Below are positions 36,255 through 44,372 of a stretch of DNA of 64,000 nucleotides, in pieces. Within the stretch, counting starts at the first letter, position 1, and every line of letters starts with the position of its first letter. Below the pieces are notes generated by a model, which was not told the DNA's origin, ran no database searches, and saw only the letters and a program-made list of their open reading frames with translations. The stretch is from Teredinibacter franksiae (GTDB taxonomy: Bacteria; Pseudomonadota; Gammaproteobacteria; Pseudomonadales; Cellvibrionaceae), in assembly GCF_014218805.1 (NCBI RefSeq), contig NZ_JACJUV010000001.1:2430501-2494500 (forward strand), given 5' to 3'. The translations under genes were made by a program, and so were the position numbers.

Positions 36255-36863
36255 TTGAATTCGATTAAGACCCTGATGGTAGCGATTCTCACCTTTTCGT
36301 TAATGTCCACGGTTGCGGCCCAGGACGGTTCGGAAAACGCGGCACCCACCCCTAGCCATGACGGTGCCTGGTTTATTGGTGGTGGTTATATCGGTTTGGA
36401 TTCCGAAGTGACCGACCCTCAAGGGGTTGGTGGAGGCGGTTTTACCCTGGATATGGGCTATTCCGGCACTTTGAGTAGTGGCTTTGGTTATAGTGTTGGT
36501 GTGTACCTGCCCTTCATTGCTGATGATGGCGAGTTTTCTCAGCGCGTGGAAGACCAGTTTGGCAATGAAAGCACCGCAGACTCCAGTATTAGTGCGTGGG
36601 GTATACTCGCAGAGCTGGGTTACGTACACAGGCTGAATGAGAAAACATCGCTATCGTTGATGGGCGGTTTTCGAACGCTGAGTGCCGATCGCACGATCGC
36701 GAACTGTAGCAACTGCCTAGAGGAAGGTTTGAATTTGGCCGGTGGTGGTTATTTACGTCCGGGAATCATTTTTCATAATGCTAGTTTCGACGTAGAACTG
36801 GCGGCTATGACCTTCTTGTCTGGTGACATGACTAACGGATTTATAGTGAACTTTCGATTCTAA
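36255..36863 (+). CDS. Small outer-membrane beta-barrel protein, TTG start
   Basis: The 202-residue product has a signal peptide (FSLMSTVAAQDG) and eight or so amphipathic strands (WFIGGGYIGL, GFGYSVGVYLPF, AWGILAELGYVH, SFDVELAAMTF), ending in a phenylalanine (FIVNFRF) as expected of an outer-membrane barrel. A cysteine pair (ANCSNCLEE) lies in one loop and may form a disulfide or bind metal. I place the start at TTG 36255, because AAGGAG lies eight bases upstream, rather than at the open TTG at 36222 before it. It resembles small OmpA/OmpW-like barrels but I cannot name the family. Confidence 0.65.
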   Translation: MNSIKTLMVAILTFSLMSTVAAQDGSENAAPTPSHDGAWFIGGGYIGLDSEVTDPQGVGGGGFTLDMGYSGTLSSGFGYSVGVYLPFIADDGEFSQRVEDQFGNESTADSSISAWGILAELGYVHRLNEKTSLSLMGGFRTLSADRTIANCSNCLEEGLNLAGGGYLRPGIIFHNASFDVELAAMTFLSGDMTNGFIVNFRF

Positions 36864-37017
36864 AGCAGCCCGGTAGTCTTTTGCGTTCGGCGATACACTA
36901 TTTGGAGTCGTCGAACGTTCCTTCAGCTTGCGGCGGTAATGCTTGCTAGCGCTGCGTGCAGCTTTTCCCATACCTTGCCTGTTGCAGGCTGAGTGGTCGT
37001 TTGTCGGTGTTTGAAAT

Positions 37018-37043
37018 CTGAGAGCGGTGCGTACCGCCCTCAG
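37018..37043 (-). terminator. Hairpin after the CBS-domain gene
   Basis: CTGAG and GCGGT pair with ACCGC and CTCAG around GCGT, a ten-pair stem with one mismatch, 13 bases beyond the CBS gene stop. On the minus strand it is followed by ATTTC, a weak T-run. Confidence 0.45.
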
Positions 37044-37055
37044 TGCTTGGGAGCG

Positions 37056-37496
37056 TTAGTCGACACCAGAAAGGGCATCTTCACTGTCTTCGTGTGCTGC
37101 AACAGAATCTTTAAGCGCCTGTAACAGGCTTCGGGCACTGATCTGACCAATAAATTGACCATTACGTTCGACCGGCATCCGGCGATGGCCATTGGTTATC
37201 AGCATTTGCGCCGCGTCAATAATGTTGGTGTGTTCAGGCATAAACTGAATGCTTTCGGTACACATAAAATCGGCTACTCGGCCGCCACCCTGGCGATAGT
37301 AACCAACGTTAATAATCGCTTTTAGGCAGTCCAGCTCAGAAATAACGCCCACCACCTCTTTATTTTCATTAAGTACGGTGGCACCGGAAAGGCGGTGTTC
37401 CAATATTACGTGTATAGCATCGAAAATGTCGGTATCCGGCGTAAACGTTACGGGATTGGACGACATATACTCGGCTGTTTCCATAGAATTAATCAT
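37056..37496 (-). CDS. Protein with two CBS domains
   Basis: The 146-residue protein consists of a tandem CBS pair and a short acidic tail. The first CBS spans about residues 8-65 (TAEYMSSNPVTFTPDTDIFD and VVGVISELDCL) and the second about 72-130 (VADFMCTESIQFMPEHTNII and QISARSLLQAL). CBS pairs bind adenosyl nucleotides such as AMP or ATP and usually regulate other proteins. No enzyme or channel domain is attached, so this is a stand-alone sensor whose partner is unknown. The gene may start at ATG 37496 or at 37484. Confidence 0.85.
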   Translation of the reverse strand: MINSMETAEYMSSNPVTFTPDTDIFDAIHVILEHRLSGATVLNENKEVVGVISELDCLKAIINVGYYRQGGGRVADFMCTESIQFMPEHTNIIDAAQMLITNGHRRMPVERNGQFIGQISARSLLQALKDSVAAHEDSEDALSGVD

Positions 37497-37921
37497 CGCA
37501 ATAATCTCTATAGGTTGTTATCTTTTTTATAGTTGATTTGAACTACAAATCCAGTGCGCCCTATCAATAAGTTAGTGGTGTGCATCTATCGCCCCACAGG
37601 CTTAAAGCGCTTTGGCTCAGATTTACACCTTTCAAGGGTAGCGTCAAGCGGGTAACGATGAAGTCGGGTGATGTGTTGACGGCTTTGTTATCTGAACACA
37701 GGCACCGCGCCCAGTTCCCTTGTTCCCGATTTTTGATTAGTGCGTCGATTCAAGCGTCAGTCGTTCGGCGTTACAAGGGGTTTCGGTATTGCCGTTGCCG
37801 GCCATTTTCGGAGTAATTGATTTACCTCGCCGTTCCGTCTCAATAAGCGCAGCCGGTGAAGTGAGCTCGTTTCGCTATGATCAGTATTTCTTCGTTGGTT
37901 TTGGCCGTGGTTTTACGTACG
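37497..37921. other. Gene-free region
   Basis: These 425 bases separate the CBS gene from the EEP gene downstream of zur. ORFs of up to 78 codons exist on the plus strand, but their translations are rich in Arg, Cys and His and look random. The promoter of the CBS gene should lie near 37500-37560. Confidence 0.4.
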
Positions 37922-38902
37922 CTATTCGCTGGGCTGTTTTAGTTCGAACTCGGCGATAAGAGGAAGGTGGTCCGAGCCAATATTGCCACCGGCCCTTAGC
38001 TGCTTTACGGTGAAATGTGCTGATACCAAAATATGGTCGATGGGTATCATTAAAGGTTTGAAGTGAGTGGGCCAGGTCGGAACAGTGCCGAAACCGAAAC
38101 GACTATTGCGTAGGCCTGCCTGCTGCGTAAGAGTTTTATAATTTGAAGACCACATGGTTATATTAAGATCACCCACCACAATCTTAGGGGCGGTTATCTC
38201 GGCGGCTCTGCGTGCAACAGCATAAAGTTGATTGTTACGTGCGTTAAAGTACTCGTTATTGATGGGCGGTAATGGGTGCGTTGCAAGCAGGTGAAACAGG
38301 TGCCCATTAACGTTAAAGGTCGATTCGATACTGGGTACATTGGTGTTGCCCCAGTAGGCTATTTGCTTTGATACAAATGGCCATTTACTGAATAGCGCTA
38401 TGCCAAAATTATCACTTCGGGGCACTTTTACCTGATGGGGGTAGATGTCGGTAAGCATGTCTAGTTGATTCAGCCATATTTCGTTGACTTCCTGCACTAC
38501 AAAAATGTCGGGTGCTTCATGTTGAATAAGCGCTATAAGGGCATCGTGGTGAGTATTTGCGGTGTAGACATTGCTGTGAAGAAGCTTAAGAGTAAAAATT
38601 ATTTTGCTCTTAACGGGCTGATTGTCTTGAAAAAAATAAGGAGCGATTAAATAACCATTAATAGTGATGGAAACCACCATAGCCAAGCACAGCGTAATTG
38701 AGCGTAGCGAAATACCAAGAATTAGAAATACAAGAGAAGCCAGTAGGTACTGAGTTTTGAAATGGCTAAGCAGTTCCAACATTCTATGTAGATCATCAAA
38801 CAGCGTTACAACACTTAAAATAAGCGTCAAGCTTGCACATAACATTACAAGCCTGTTAAAGGCAGGTTTTATTCTTTGAAATGATCTATTAATCGCCGAC
38901 AT
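37922..38902 (-). CDS. Membrane-anchored endonuclease/exonuclease/phosphatase family protein
   Basis: Three hydrophobic helices in the first 100 residues (LVMLCASLTLILSVVTLF, YLLASLVFLILGISL, CLAMVVSITINGYLIAP) anchor an EEP domain. The catalytic motifs are APDIFVVQEV (Glu), HLLATHPLPP, IVVGDLNITMWS (Asp/Asn) and IGSDHLPLIAEF (Asp-His). The EEP domain should face the periplasm or the cytoplasm depending on topology, which is unclear. Its substrate is unknown. It begins 25 bases after zur and could share its transcript, although no zinc link is known for this family. Confidence 0.8.
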   Translation of the reverse strand: MSAINRSFQRIKPAFNRLVMLCASLTLILSVVTLFDDLHRMLELLSHFKTQYLLASLVFLILGISLRSITLCLAMVVSITINGYLIAPYFFQDNQPVKSKIIFTLKLLHSNVYTANTHHDALIALIQHEAPDIFVVQEVNEIWLNQLDMLTDIYPHQVKVPRSDNFGIALFSKWPFVSKQIAYWGNTNVPSIESTFNVNGHLFHLLATHPLPPINNEYFNARNNQLYAVARRAAEITAPKIVVGDLNITMWSSNYKTLTQQAGLRNSRFGFGTVPTWPTHFKPLMIPIDHILVSAHFTVKQLRAGGNIGSDHLPLIAEFELKQPSE

Positions 38903-38927
38903 TCTAATCCATTTTTAAATTACTATT

Positions 38928-39395
38928 TTATGTGCTTTTTTGCTGCAAATTATTGCAGCTATCACAAAGGCAATGCAGTTCGAGTCGGTGGCTTTTTAAG
39001 GCGTAGCCCGCTTTTTTTACACTGCCATAAAGTGATGCGATAATATCCTTTTGCACTTTAATTTCTTTAACTTTATCGCACTTATCACAAATTAAAAATT
39101 GCGGAATTTCATGGGAATGCTCGCAAGCAATGTGGGAGCAGGCCACATATTTGCTGTTAGAACTTAGCTTGTGAACCAGGTTCTGTGTTTCTAGAAACTC
39201 AAGAATACGGTAAACCGACATTGGCGGTATTTTATCGTCGTATTGCGCTTGCATGGCGGCAACAATATCGTAAGCCGAAACAGCCTTATCAAAAGCCAGT
39301 AAGCACGTGAGCACTCTTTTGCGCTTTTCCGTGAAGCGGGTTCCAGAACCCGCGCAGGATTTTTCGGCATTGTGCAAAATTTTTTGTAGTTCCAT
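38928..39395 (-). CDS. zur: Zinc uptake regulator Zur (Fur family)
   Basis: Zur represses zinc import genes when it is loaded with zinc. The protein (155 residues from the ATG at 39395) has an N-terminal winged helix (FTEKRKRVLTCLLAF, SAYDIVAAMQ, MSVYRILEFLETQNLVHKL) and a metal domain. Structural zinc cysteines are present as CDKC and CDSC, and the regulatory site includes CSHIACEHSHE. This double CxxC arrangement with the short N-terminus fits Zur better than Fur. A TTG ten codons upstream is open but lacks a ribosome site. It follows the ZnuD-like receptor gene by 167 bases, on the same strand. Confidence 0.88.
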   Translation of the reverse strand: MELQKILHNAEKSCAGSGTRFTEKRKRVLTCLLAFDKAVSAYDIVAAMQAQYDDKIPPMSVYRILEFLETQNLVHKLSSNSKYVACSHIACEHSHEIPQFLICDKCDKVKEIKVQKDIIASLYGSVKKAGYALKSHRLELHCLCDSCNNLQQKST

Positions 39396-39562
39396 AGTGT
39401 TTTTCTTTATTTTCGGGGTTGCCAAAAATAGTGTTTGTGGTTGTCCAATCGGCTTTCGGGTGATTGTAAAATTCCATTGTGTCGGCGATGGTGGGTTAGA
39501 GGCCGGGGTAATGATAGCCTCCTGTACTTACCGAAGCTCGATGTCCAACCCTGTGGGAAAAT

Positions 39563-41992
39563 CTAAAACTCTCCTCGAATACCCAAACTAAATCCGCGCC
39601 CGGGCAAGGGGGCTTGACTTTTCATAAACGATGAATGTATTCGTGCTTCTGTATCCAGTAGGTTTTCTCCTTTTCCGTATACCGTAATGTTACCGGAGCT
39701 TAGATCGAAGCTGTAGGATACGATGGCGTCTAGCATAGTGTAGTCGTCGGTAGGGGTTTCGTTTTCAGCCGTTCGCGTTTGTTCGAATACGTAAGTTGCG
39801 CTTAACTCTGCGAACCAATGGTTGTGTTCAAACACGAATTCATTGCCTATGCGCATAGGCGGAATGCGAGGCAGCGGGTCGCCGTTGTTGAGTTCGCTGT
39901 GAATACTGTCGCTCCACAATGTCCATTGAAACAGTGGTGCGGGTTGCCAAATAAATTCGGCTTCCAACCCGTAAAAACGGGCATCGCGCTGTTGGAAAAT
40001 GTAGACAGGTAATGGTTCTTCGTGATGTTCCGTTTCACCCTCTATATCGGCTTCTTCGTGCCCAAATAAATCTTCTGTGCTGAGACCCGTGTTGGCTTGG
40101 AAATAAAAGTCATTTACTTGGTTGTAAAAGGCGTTAATGACATAGCCAATGTTGCCTTCAAATTTACGTAGGCTGAGGTCGACATTATTGGAGGCTTCGG
40201 TTCGGGCATCGCCATGATAGTCGAGGTGGTATTCGTCATCTTGCTGATGAATTTCGAACAATGCACCTACTTCGTAAACCCCTGTTCCCAGATGCGGGCC
40301 AACCGAAAACAGCTCGCCGGCACTGGGGGCACGTTGGGCGTGTGTAAGAGAAACGCTGGTGTTGTACCCCGCGGTAAAATCCCATACGGCGCCCGCAGAT
40401 ACACTAAAGGGCGTGAAGGATAAATCATCGAATAAGATTGTATTCGCTGCTTCGAGTGTTTCGCCTTGATGTTGATCCGTACTCACTGTAATAGGGTCCG
40501 CTGATAGGCCAATATTTTCAATGCGCGCACCTAATTGCCAGAGTAGTGAGTTAGTGTGTTTTTCTTCTACTATGGCAATAGCAACACTGTTGGTAGTGGA
40601 TGGCGATGTGAAGGCTTCGGCGCCGATGGCTTCAAAGTCTACGGATTTACTTTCCAGTGAAAGCGCACCGCGCCAGCCGCGTAGCTCCTGATGAACGATG
40701 TCCGCTCGCAATTGCAGGCTTTTATTGCGGAACACGGTATCGTCATGTTCGCTGGCTGGTTGATGATTTTCGGTATCCGTTTCTGCATGAAGTTCTGTGT
40801 GCTGGTAATGGGTGTATCCAACGCGTGTGTTGATGGCGCTTAACCAATCGCTGCCAATGTTAAGTTCACTGATGAGCTGCCAGCGATCTTGCTCTAAGTC
40901 GGATTGTACGCCCGCTTCTTCGGCGTGATCAGCGTCCGTTTCTGCGCTATGCACAGCATGACCGGGTATTCCGTTTAGGCGTTCCATTCGGCCGTACGAA
41001 AGCCCGATATAGCCGCTGTCGAGTAACCAGCTTCCGCCGAGGTTAAAACCCTGGCTGCTAGCGGCACTGTTGGCGAGGGTATTGGCATTACGGTGTTCTT
41101 GGTGCTCCTCAGCGGATTCATTTTGGTGGTGGTCACTGGCCTCTATATTGGACGGCAAGGTGTAGTCGTCATTTTCCCGCCAGAACCCATCAATGTGCAC
41201 GGCGAGCCAATTACTGCCGCCGGTGTAGGCCGCCGACAGTGCATTTTCATTGGAAACGCTGTTAAAAGAAGCATTAACCGCGGCTTTAGTGAGGTTGTCG
41301 CTGGGTACTCGGTCGTCAACAATATTGATCACTCCCCCAATAGCCCCCGAACCGTAAAACAAGGTTGAGGGGCCACGCAGAATTTCAATTTGCTCGGCGG
41401 TGCTGGCTTCGCTGGTTACCGCGTGGTCGGGCCCAACACGAGAGGCATCGCTTACGTCTAGTCCGTTTTGGGTAATGAGTACCCGTGGGCCATCGAGCCC
41501 GCGAATAATCGGGCTGCTGGTATTCGGGCCGAAGTAACTGGTGTGTATGCCAATCTCATTATTGAGCGTTTCACCTAGCGTGGAGGCCTGCTTATTGCGC
41601 AGATTATCGCCGCTTAAAACACTGATGGGCTGCACAGACTCCAGGGTGGAAGCATGGATAGGTAGGCCGATAACGTCTACCTGCTCTATCAAGGTGCTAG
41701 TGAGTATTATGGTTAGGGGCTCATCGGTATGCTCGCCATGGAGGTGCAGTACGCGGTGGTTATAGCCATCGGCTTCTACGTGAATCTCCTCTACGGCATG
41801 TTGACCAATTTCAAATTCCCCCTGTTGGTTGGTTTGCAGGCTGGATTTGCTATCGATTAAGGTAATGGTGGCATTGGCAATGGGGTTGCCAGCTTCATCG
41901 GTTACTGCGCCCTCAAGGGCAAGGGCGTAGGTGCCGGTTAGCAGGGATAACGTGGCAAATACAGCAGGCCCACAAACAGCGCTGAATTTCAT
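39563..41992 (-). CDS. znuD: TonB-dependent receptor, ZnuD-like zinc transporter with His-rich loops
   Basis: The 809-residue receptor has a signal peptide, an N-terminal carboxypeptidase-like regulatory domain (GAVTDEAGNPIANATITLID), a plug (PIIRGLDGPRVLITQNG, VEILRGPSTLFYGSGAIGGV) and a 22-strand barrel ending LGIRGEF. The extracellular loops are strongly enriched in His and acidic residues: DHHQNESAEEHQEHR, HSAETDADHAEE, HAETDTENHQPASEHDD and GHEEADIEGETEHHEEP. This is the pattern of ZnuD zinc receptors. I start at ATG 41992 with GGAG seven bases upstream. A candidate Zur box lies 23 bases upstream, and zur is the next gene. Confidence 0.87.
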   Translation of the reverse strand: MKFSAVCGPAVFATLSLLTGTYALALEGAVTDEAGNPIANATITLIDSKSSLQTNQQGEFEIGQHAVEEIHVEADGYNHRVLHLHGEHTDEPLTIILTSTLIEQVDVIGLPIHASTLESVQPISVLSGDNLRNKQASTLGETLNNEIGIHTSYFGPNTSSPIIRGLDGPRVLITQNGLDVSDASRVGPDHAVTSEASTAEQIEILRGPSTLFYGSGAIGGVINIVDDRVPSDNLTKAAVNASFNSVSNENALSAAYTGGSNWLAVHIDGFWRENDDYTLPSNIEASDHHQNESAEEHQEHRNANTLANSAASSQGFNLGGSWLLDSGYIGLSYGRMERLNGIPGHAVHSAETDADHAEEAGVQSDLEQDRWQLISELNIGSDWLSAINTRVGYTHYQHTELHAETDTENHQPASEHDDTVFRNKSLQLRADIVHQELRGWRGALSLESKSVDFEAIGAEAFTSPSTTNSVAIAIVEEKHTNSLLWQLGARIENIGLSADPITVSTDQHQGETLEAANTILFDDLSFTPFSVSAGAVWDFTAGYNTSVSLTHAQRAPSAGELFSVGPHLGTGVYEVGALFEIHQQDDEYHLDYHGDARTEASNNVDLSLRKFEGNIGYVINAFYNQVNDFYFQANTGLSTEDLFGHEEADIEGETEHHEEPLPVYIFQQRDARFYGLEAEFIWQPAPLFQWTLWSDSIHSELNNGDPLPRIPPMRIGNEFVFEHNHWFAELSATYVFEQTRTAENETPTDDYTMLDAIVSYSFDLSSGNITVYGKGENLLDTEARIHSSFMKSQAPLPGRGFSLGIRGEF

Positions 41993-42014
41993 TTTTCGCT
42001 CCAAAATTTAAGAT

Positions 42015-42031
42015 ATGATATATCGTATCAT
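42015..42031. promoter_or_regulatory. Candidate Zur box upstream of the ZnuD-like gene
   Basis: ATGATATATCGTATCAT is a 6-5-6 inverted repeat immediately upstream of the znuD-like start. Its size and AT-rich character fit Zur boxes (AT-rich inverted repeats with an ATA-TAT core). The next two bases on each side extend the dyad partly. Binding is inferred from position and zur being adjacent. Confidence 0.6.
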
Positions 42032-42151
42032 CAGTTGAGTGAGGCGGGAAGTTCGTGAGATGAATTTTTTGTGAAAGCTGGGCTCGAGTAAAAGATTTAA
42101 AACAGTGCGAAACCATAACGCTGTGGTTTCACACCATTTTAATATGCAGCG

Positions 42152-44167
42152 TTAAAAGCTGTAACGTGCCTTTAGCCAAATCTCGCGTCCGGGTTCGTTT
42201 ACGCGCACGGGGTCGGGGTTAAAGGGGTCAGTATTGGCGGAGTTCACGTGGTAAGCGTAGGTTTCGTCCAGTAAGTTTTCCACGCCCGCTTGCAGGCTTA
42301 GGGCTTTAATCGGTTTCCAGCTGGCGTAAAAGTTGAGCAGTGCGAAACCATCGGAGGTGCCAGCATCCTGTGCGGGGTTGACATTCTCTTGCTCGGCGGC
42401 GGCGATAACTTCTGAGCCTATCATCCAGTTGCCTCGGGCGTAGTCGAGGTTCACGCGCACTTCCAGCGGGGCTATTTGGCCGAGATTACCGTTGTCGCTT
42501 TCTCCTCGGGTGTAGCTCAGCGCTGCGCCAGCAGACAGGTTGGCAGTTAGCTCGCGATTGCCGTCTAGCTCAAACCCGTAAAGTGTTGCGCCGGTATTGC
42601 GATAGAGCGTTGCGTTTTCGAGGTTGTAACGTTCGATATAATCATTCACCGAATCCCAGAACACCGTGGCAGACCAGCCCTGTGTATCGCCCCGAGCGAT
42701 TAACGCGACATCTAACTGGTGGTGCTGCTCGGGGTTAATGTCTGGGTTGCCTATCCAGTTTCGGCCCATTGCGCTGCGGGCTATAAATTGTTCTGACGCG
42801 TCGGCAGCGCGAATACTGCGGCTGAGGTTAGTGCTCAGTACGGTATTGCTGGATAGTTTGTGGTCCCACCCCAGTACCAAACCTACACCGGTTTCGCTGC
42901 GGTCGCTGGCGGTGGTGCCGTAGGCGTTTTGATAAAGGGTGTTGGGGGTGGCGCTGCCCATCATGCCTGCCATTTCGTCGGCGCGGGTAGCATTGGATTT
43001 TAGCTGGTCGATACGAGTGCCCACGCGCAGCTGATCGCCACTTTCGAGTGTCATGTCTAGTTCGGCAAATATTCCCGACTGCGACAGCTCAACACCAGGC
43101 CACATAATAGAGGCTAGCATGTCGTAGCTGCCATCTTTACCCATATCCATATACAGTTCAGAATCGCGGTCGTTGGCGCGGTGGTCGAAGCCAAAGCGCC
43201 ATTCCGTTCGGGTATTTTCCACGGTGGCTAAAAACCGGCCACCGCTAGTTTCCGACCGGCTGGTGGCAACCATACCACTCATATTCATAGGCATTCGGTT
43301 GCGAATACTGTAGTTATCCATCAGGTGGTCAACGTCGCTCTGATAAACCGTGAATTCAAATCCGTCTACTAACTTACTACCGCTGTAGACCCATTTGAGA
43401 CGGTTAGTGAGGGAGTCGGTCCAGGGGGAATCCATGCCGTTGCCCGGAAACCAAACATCATCTTCGCTCACCGCTTCGTGGGAAAACTGCAGGTAGTGGT
43501 TGGTGCTTACATCAGCTCCGGCAATAACGCCCCAGCTTGCGGATTCGTAACTTGAAGCCGTTTCTACACCGTCACCATCTTCATAGTTGTCTGAAGATTT
43601 CACATCACCGAATAGACGCCCGAAGGCCTTGTTGGTGCCAAACACCATATTGGCCGCCGCATCCTGGGCGCCAGCATTGGAGGTATTGCCCAGGCTAATT
43701 GAGCCGAGTACATTTTTTTCACTTAGCTGCGGGCGTTTGTGTTCAAACAGCAGGGTGCCGCCGCTGCCGCCGGAACCGTAGATGACCGAGCGGTTACCTT
43801 TAATTATTGTGAGTTGGTCGAAATTGTCCATAGCGGTGTACGCGGTGGGCGGGTCCATACGGCCGGGGCAGGCGCCAAAGGTATAGGCGCCATCGGTCAT
43901 CACGTTTAATTGATTTTGTGACTGCCCTCGAATAATCGGTTCGAAGCCTCGCCCACCTCTGCGGGTGGCGGTCATGCCGTTAATGGAGCGCAATAATTGC
44001 CCCGCGTCTTGCACTGGTGCTTTCAGTGCCGATTCGCTATGCAGTTGCTGCTGTTTGGATTCTTTGTCGTTGCCAATAACTTCAACGATTTCGATGGGCA
44101 AGTCGTTGTTAGCCAGTGCTGGCATTGCGACCATCGACATAGCGACGATCAATGCTCTTTTTTTCAT
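42152..44167 (-). CDS. oprC: TonB-dependent copper receptor, OprC/NosA type
   Basis: The 671-residue product matches the TonB-dependent copper receptor family (OprC/NosA): signal peptide (AMPALANN), plug with MTATRRGGRGFEPIIRGQ, the hallmark GACPGRMDPPTAYTA, and SVIYGSGGSGGTLLFEHKRP. The barrel ends GREIWLKARYSF. Methionine-rich loops suited to binding copper(I) are visible: NRMPMNMSGM and ADEMAGMMGSATPN. OprC-type receptors import copper across the outer membrane. I start at ATG 44167 with GTGGAG upstream. The gene follows a BlaI/M56 pair on the same strand, which may regulate it. Confidence 0.9.
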   Translation of the reverse strand: MKKRALIVAMSMVAMPALANNDLPIEIVEVIGNDKESKQQQLHSESALKAPVQDAGQLLRSINGMTATRRGGRGFEPIIRGQSQNQLNVMTDGAYTFGACPGRMDPPTAYTAMDNFDQLTIIKGNRSVIYGSGGSGGTLLFEHKRPQLSEKNVLGSISLGNTSNAGAQDAAANMVFGTNKAFGRLFGDVKSSDNYEDGDGVETASSYESASWGVIAGADVSTNHYLQFSHEAVSEDDVWFPGNGMDSPWTDSLTNRLKWVYSGSKLVDGFEFTVYQSDVDHLMDNYSIRNRMPMNMSGMVATSRSETSGGRFLATVENTRTEWRFGFDHRANDRDSELYMDMGKDGSYDMLASIMWPGVELSQSGIFAELDMTLESGDQLRVGTRIDQLKSNATRADEMAGMMGSATPNTLYQNAYGTTASDRSETGVGLVLGWDHKLSSNTVLSTNLSRSIRAADASEQFIARSAMGRNWIGNPDINPEQHHQLDVALIARGDTQGWSATVFWDSVNDYIERYNLENATLYRNTGATLYGFELDGNRELTANLSAGAALSYTRGESDNGNLGQIAPLEVRVNLDYARGNWMIGSEVIAAAEQENVNPAQDAGTSDGFALLNFYASWKPIKALSLQAGVENLLDETYAYHVNSANTDPFNPDPVRVNEPGREIWLKARYSF

Positions 44168-44280
44168 GGTGTGCTCCACTAATTTTGAGATATGAATTGT
44201 AGGGAAGCGAGAGTAAGAGTGGGATGCGACCTATTGTCGCAGGTGCGGAGTAGCAGGCTGAATTTAGCGGGAAAAAAAGT

Positions 44281-44363
44281 GCTGCACCCTTACGGATACA
44301 GCACAAAGGTTTAGACTTGCAGGGTGTGAAATAGTTAAATCGCTGCACCCGTGCGGATGCAGC
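44281..44363. repeat. Two copies of a 22-base palindromic element
   Basis: Two 22-base elements at 44281-44302 and 44342-44363 are identical at 19 positions; each begins GCTGCACCC and ends CAGC and can fold on itself (GCTG with CAGC, extended in the second copy by GCACC/GGATGC pairs). They lie between the M56 gene stop and the copper-receptor start. They resemble REP-type intergenic palindromes and could slow or terminate transcription from the M56 gene. Confidence 0.65.
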
Positions 44364-44372
44364 GCAAGCGCT

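Noticed and set aside
37580..37816. 78-codon ORF between the CBS gene and the EEP gene
   Set aside because: Arg, Cys and His-rich translation with no recognisable motif or ribosome site.
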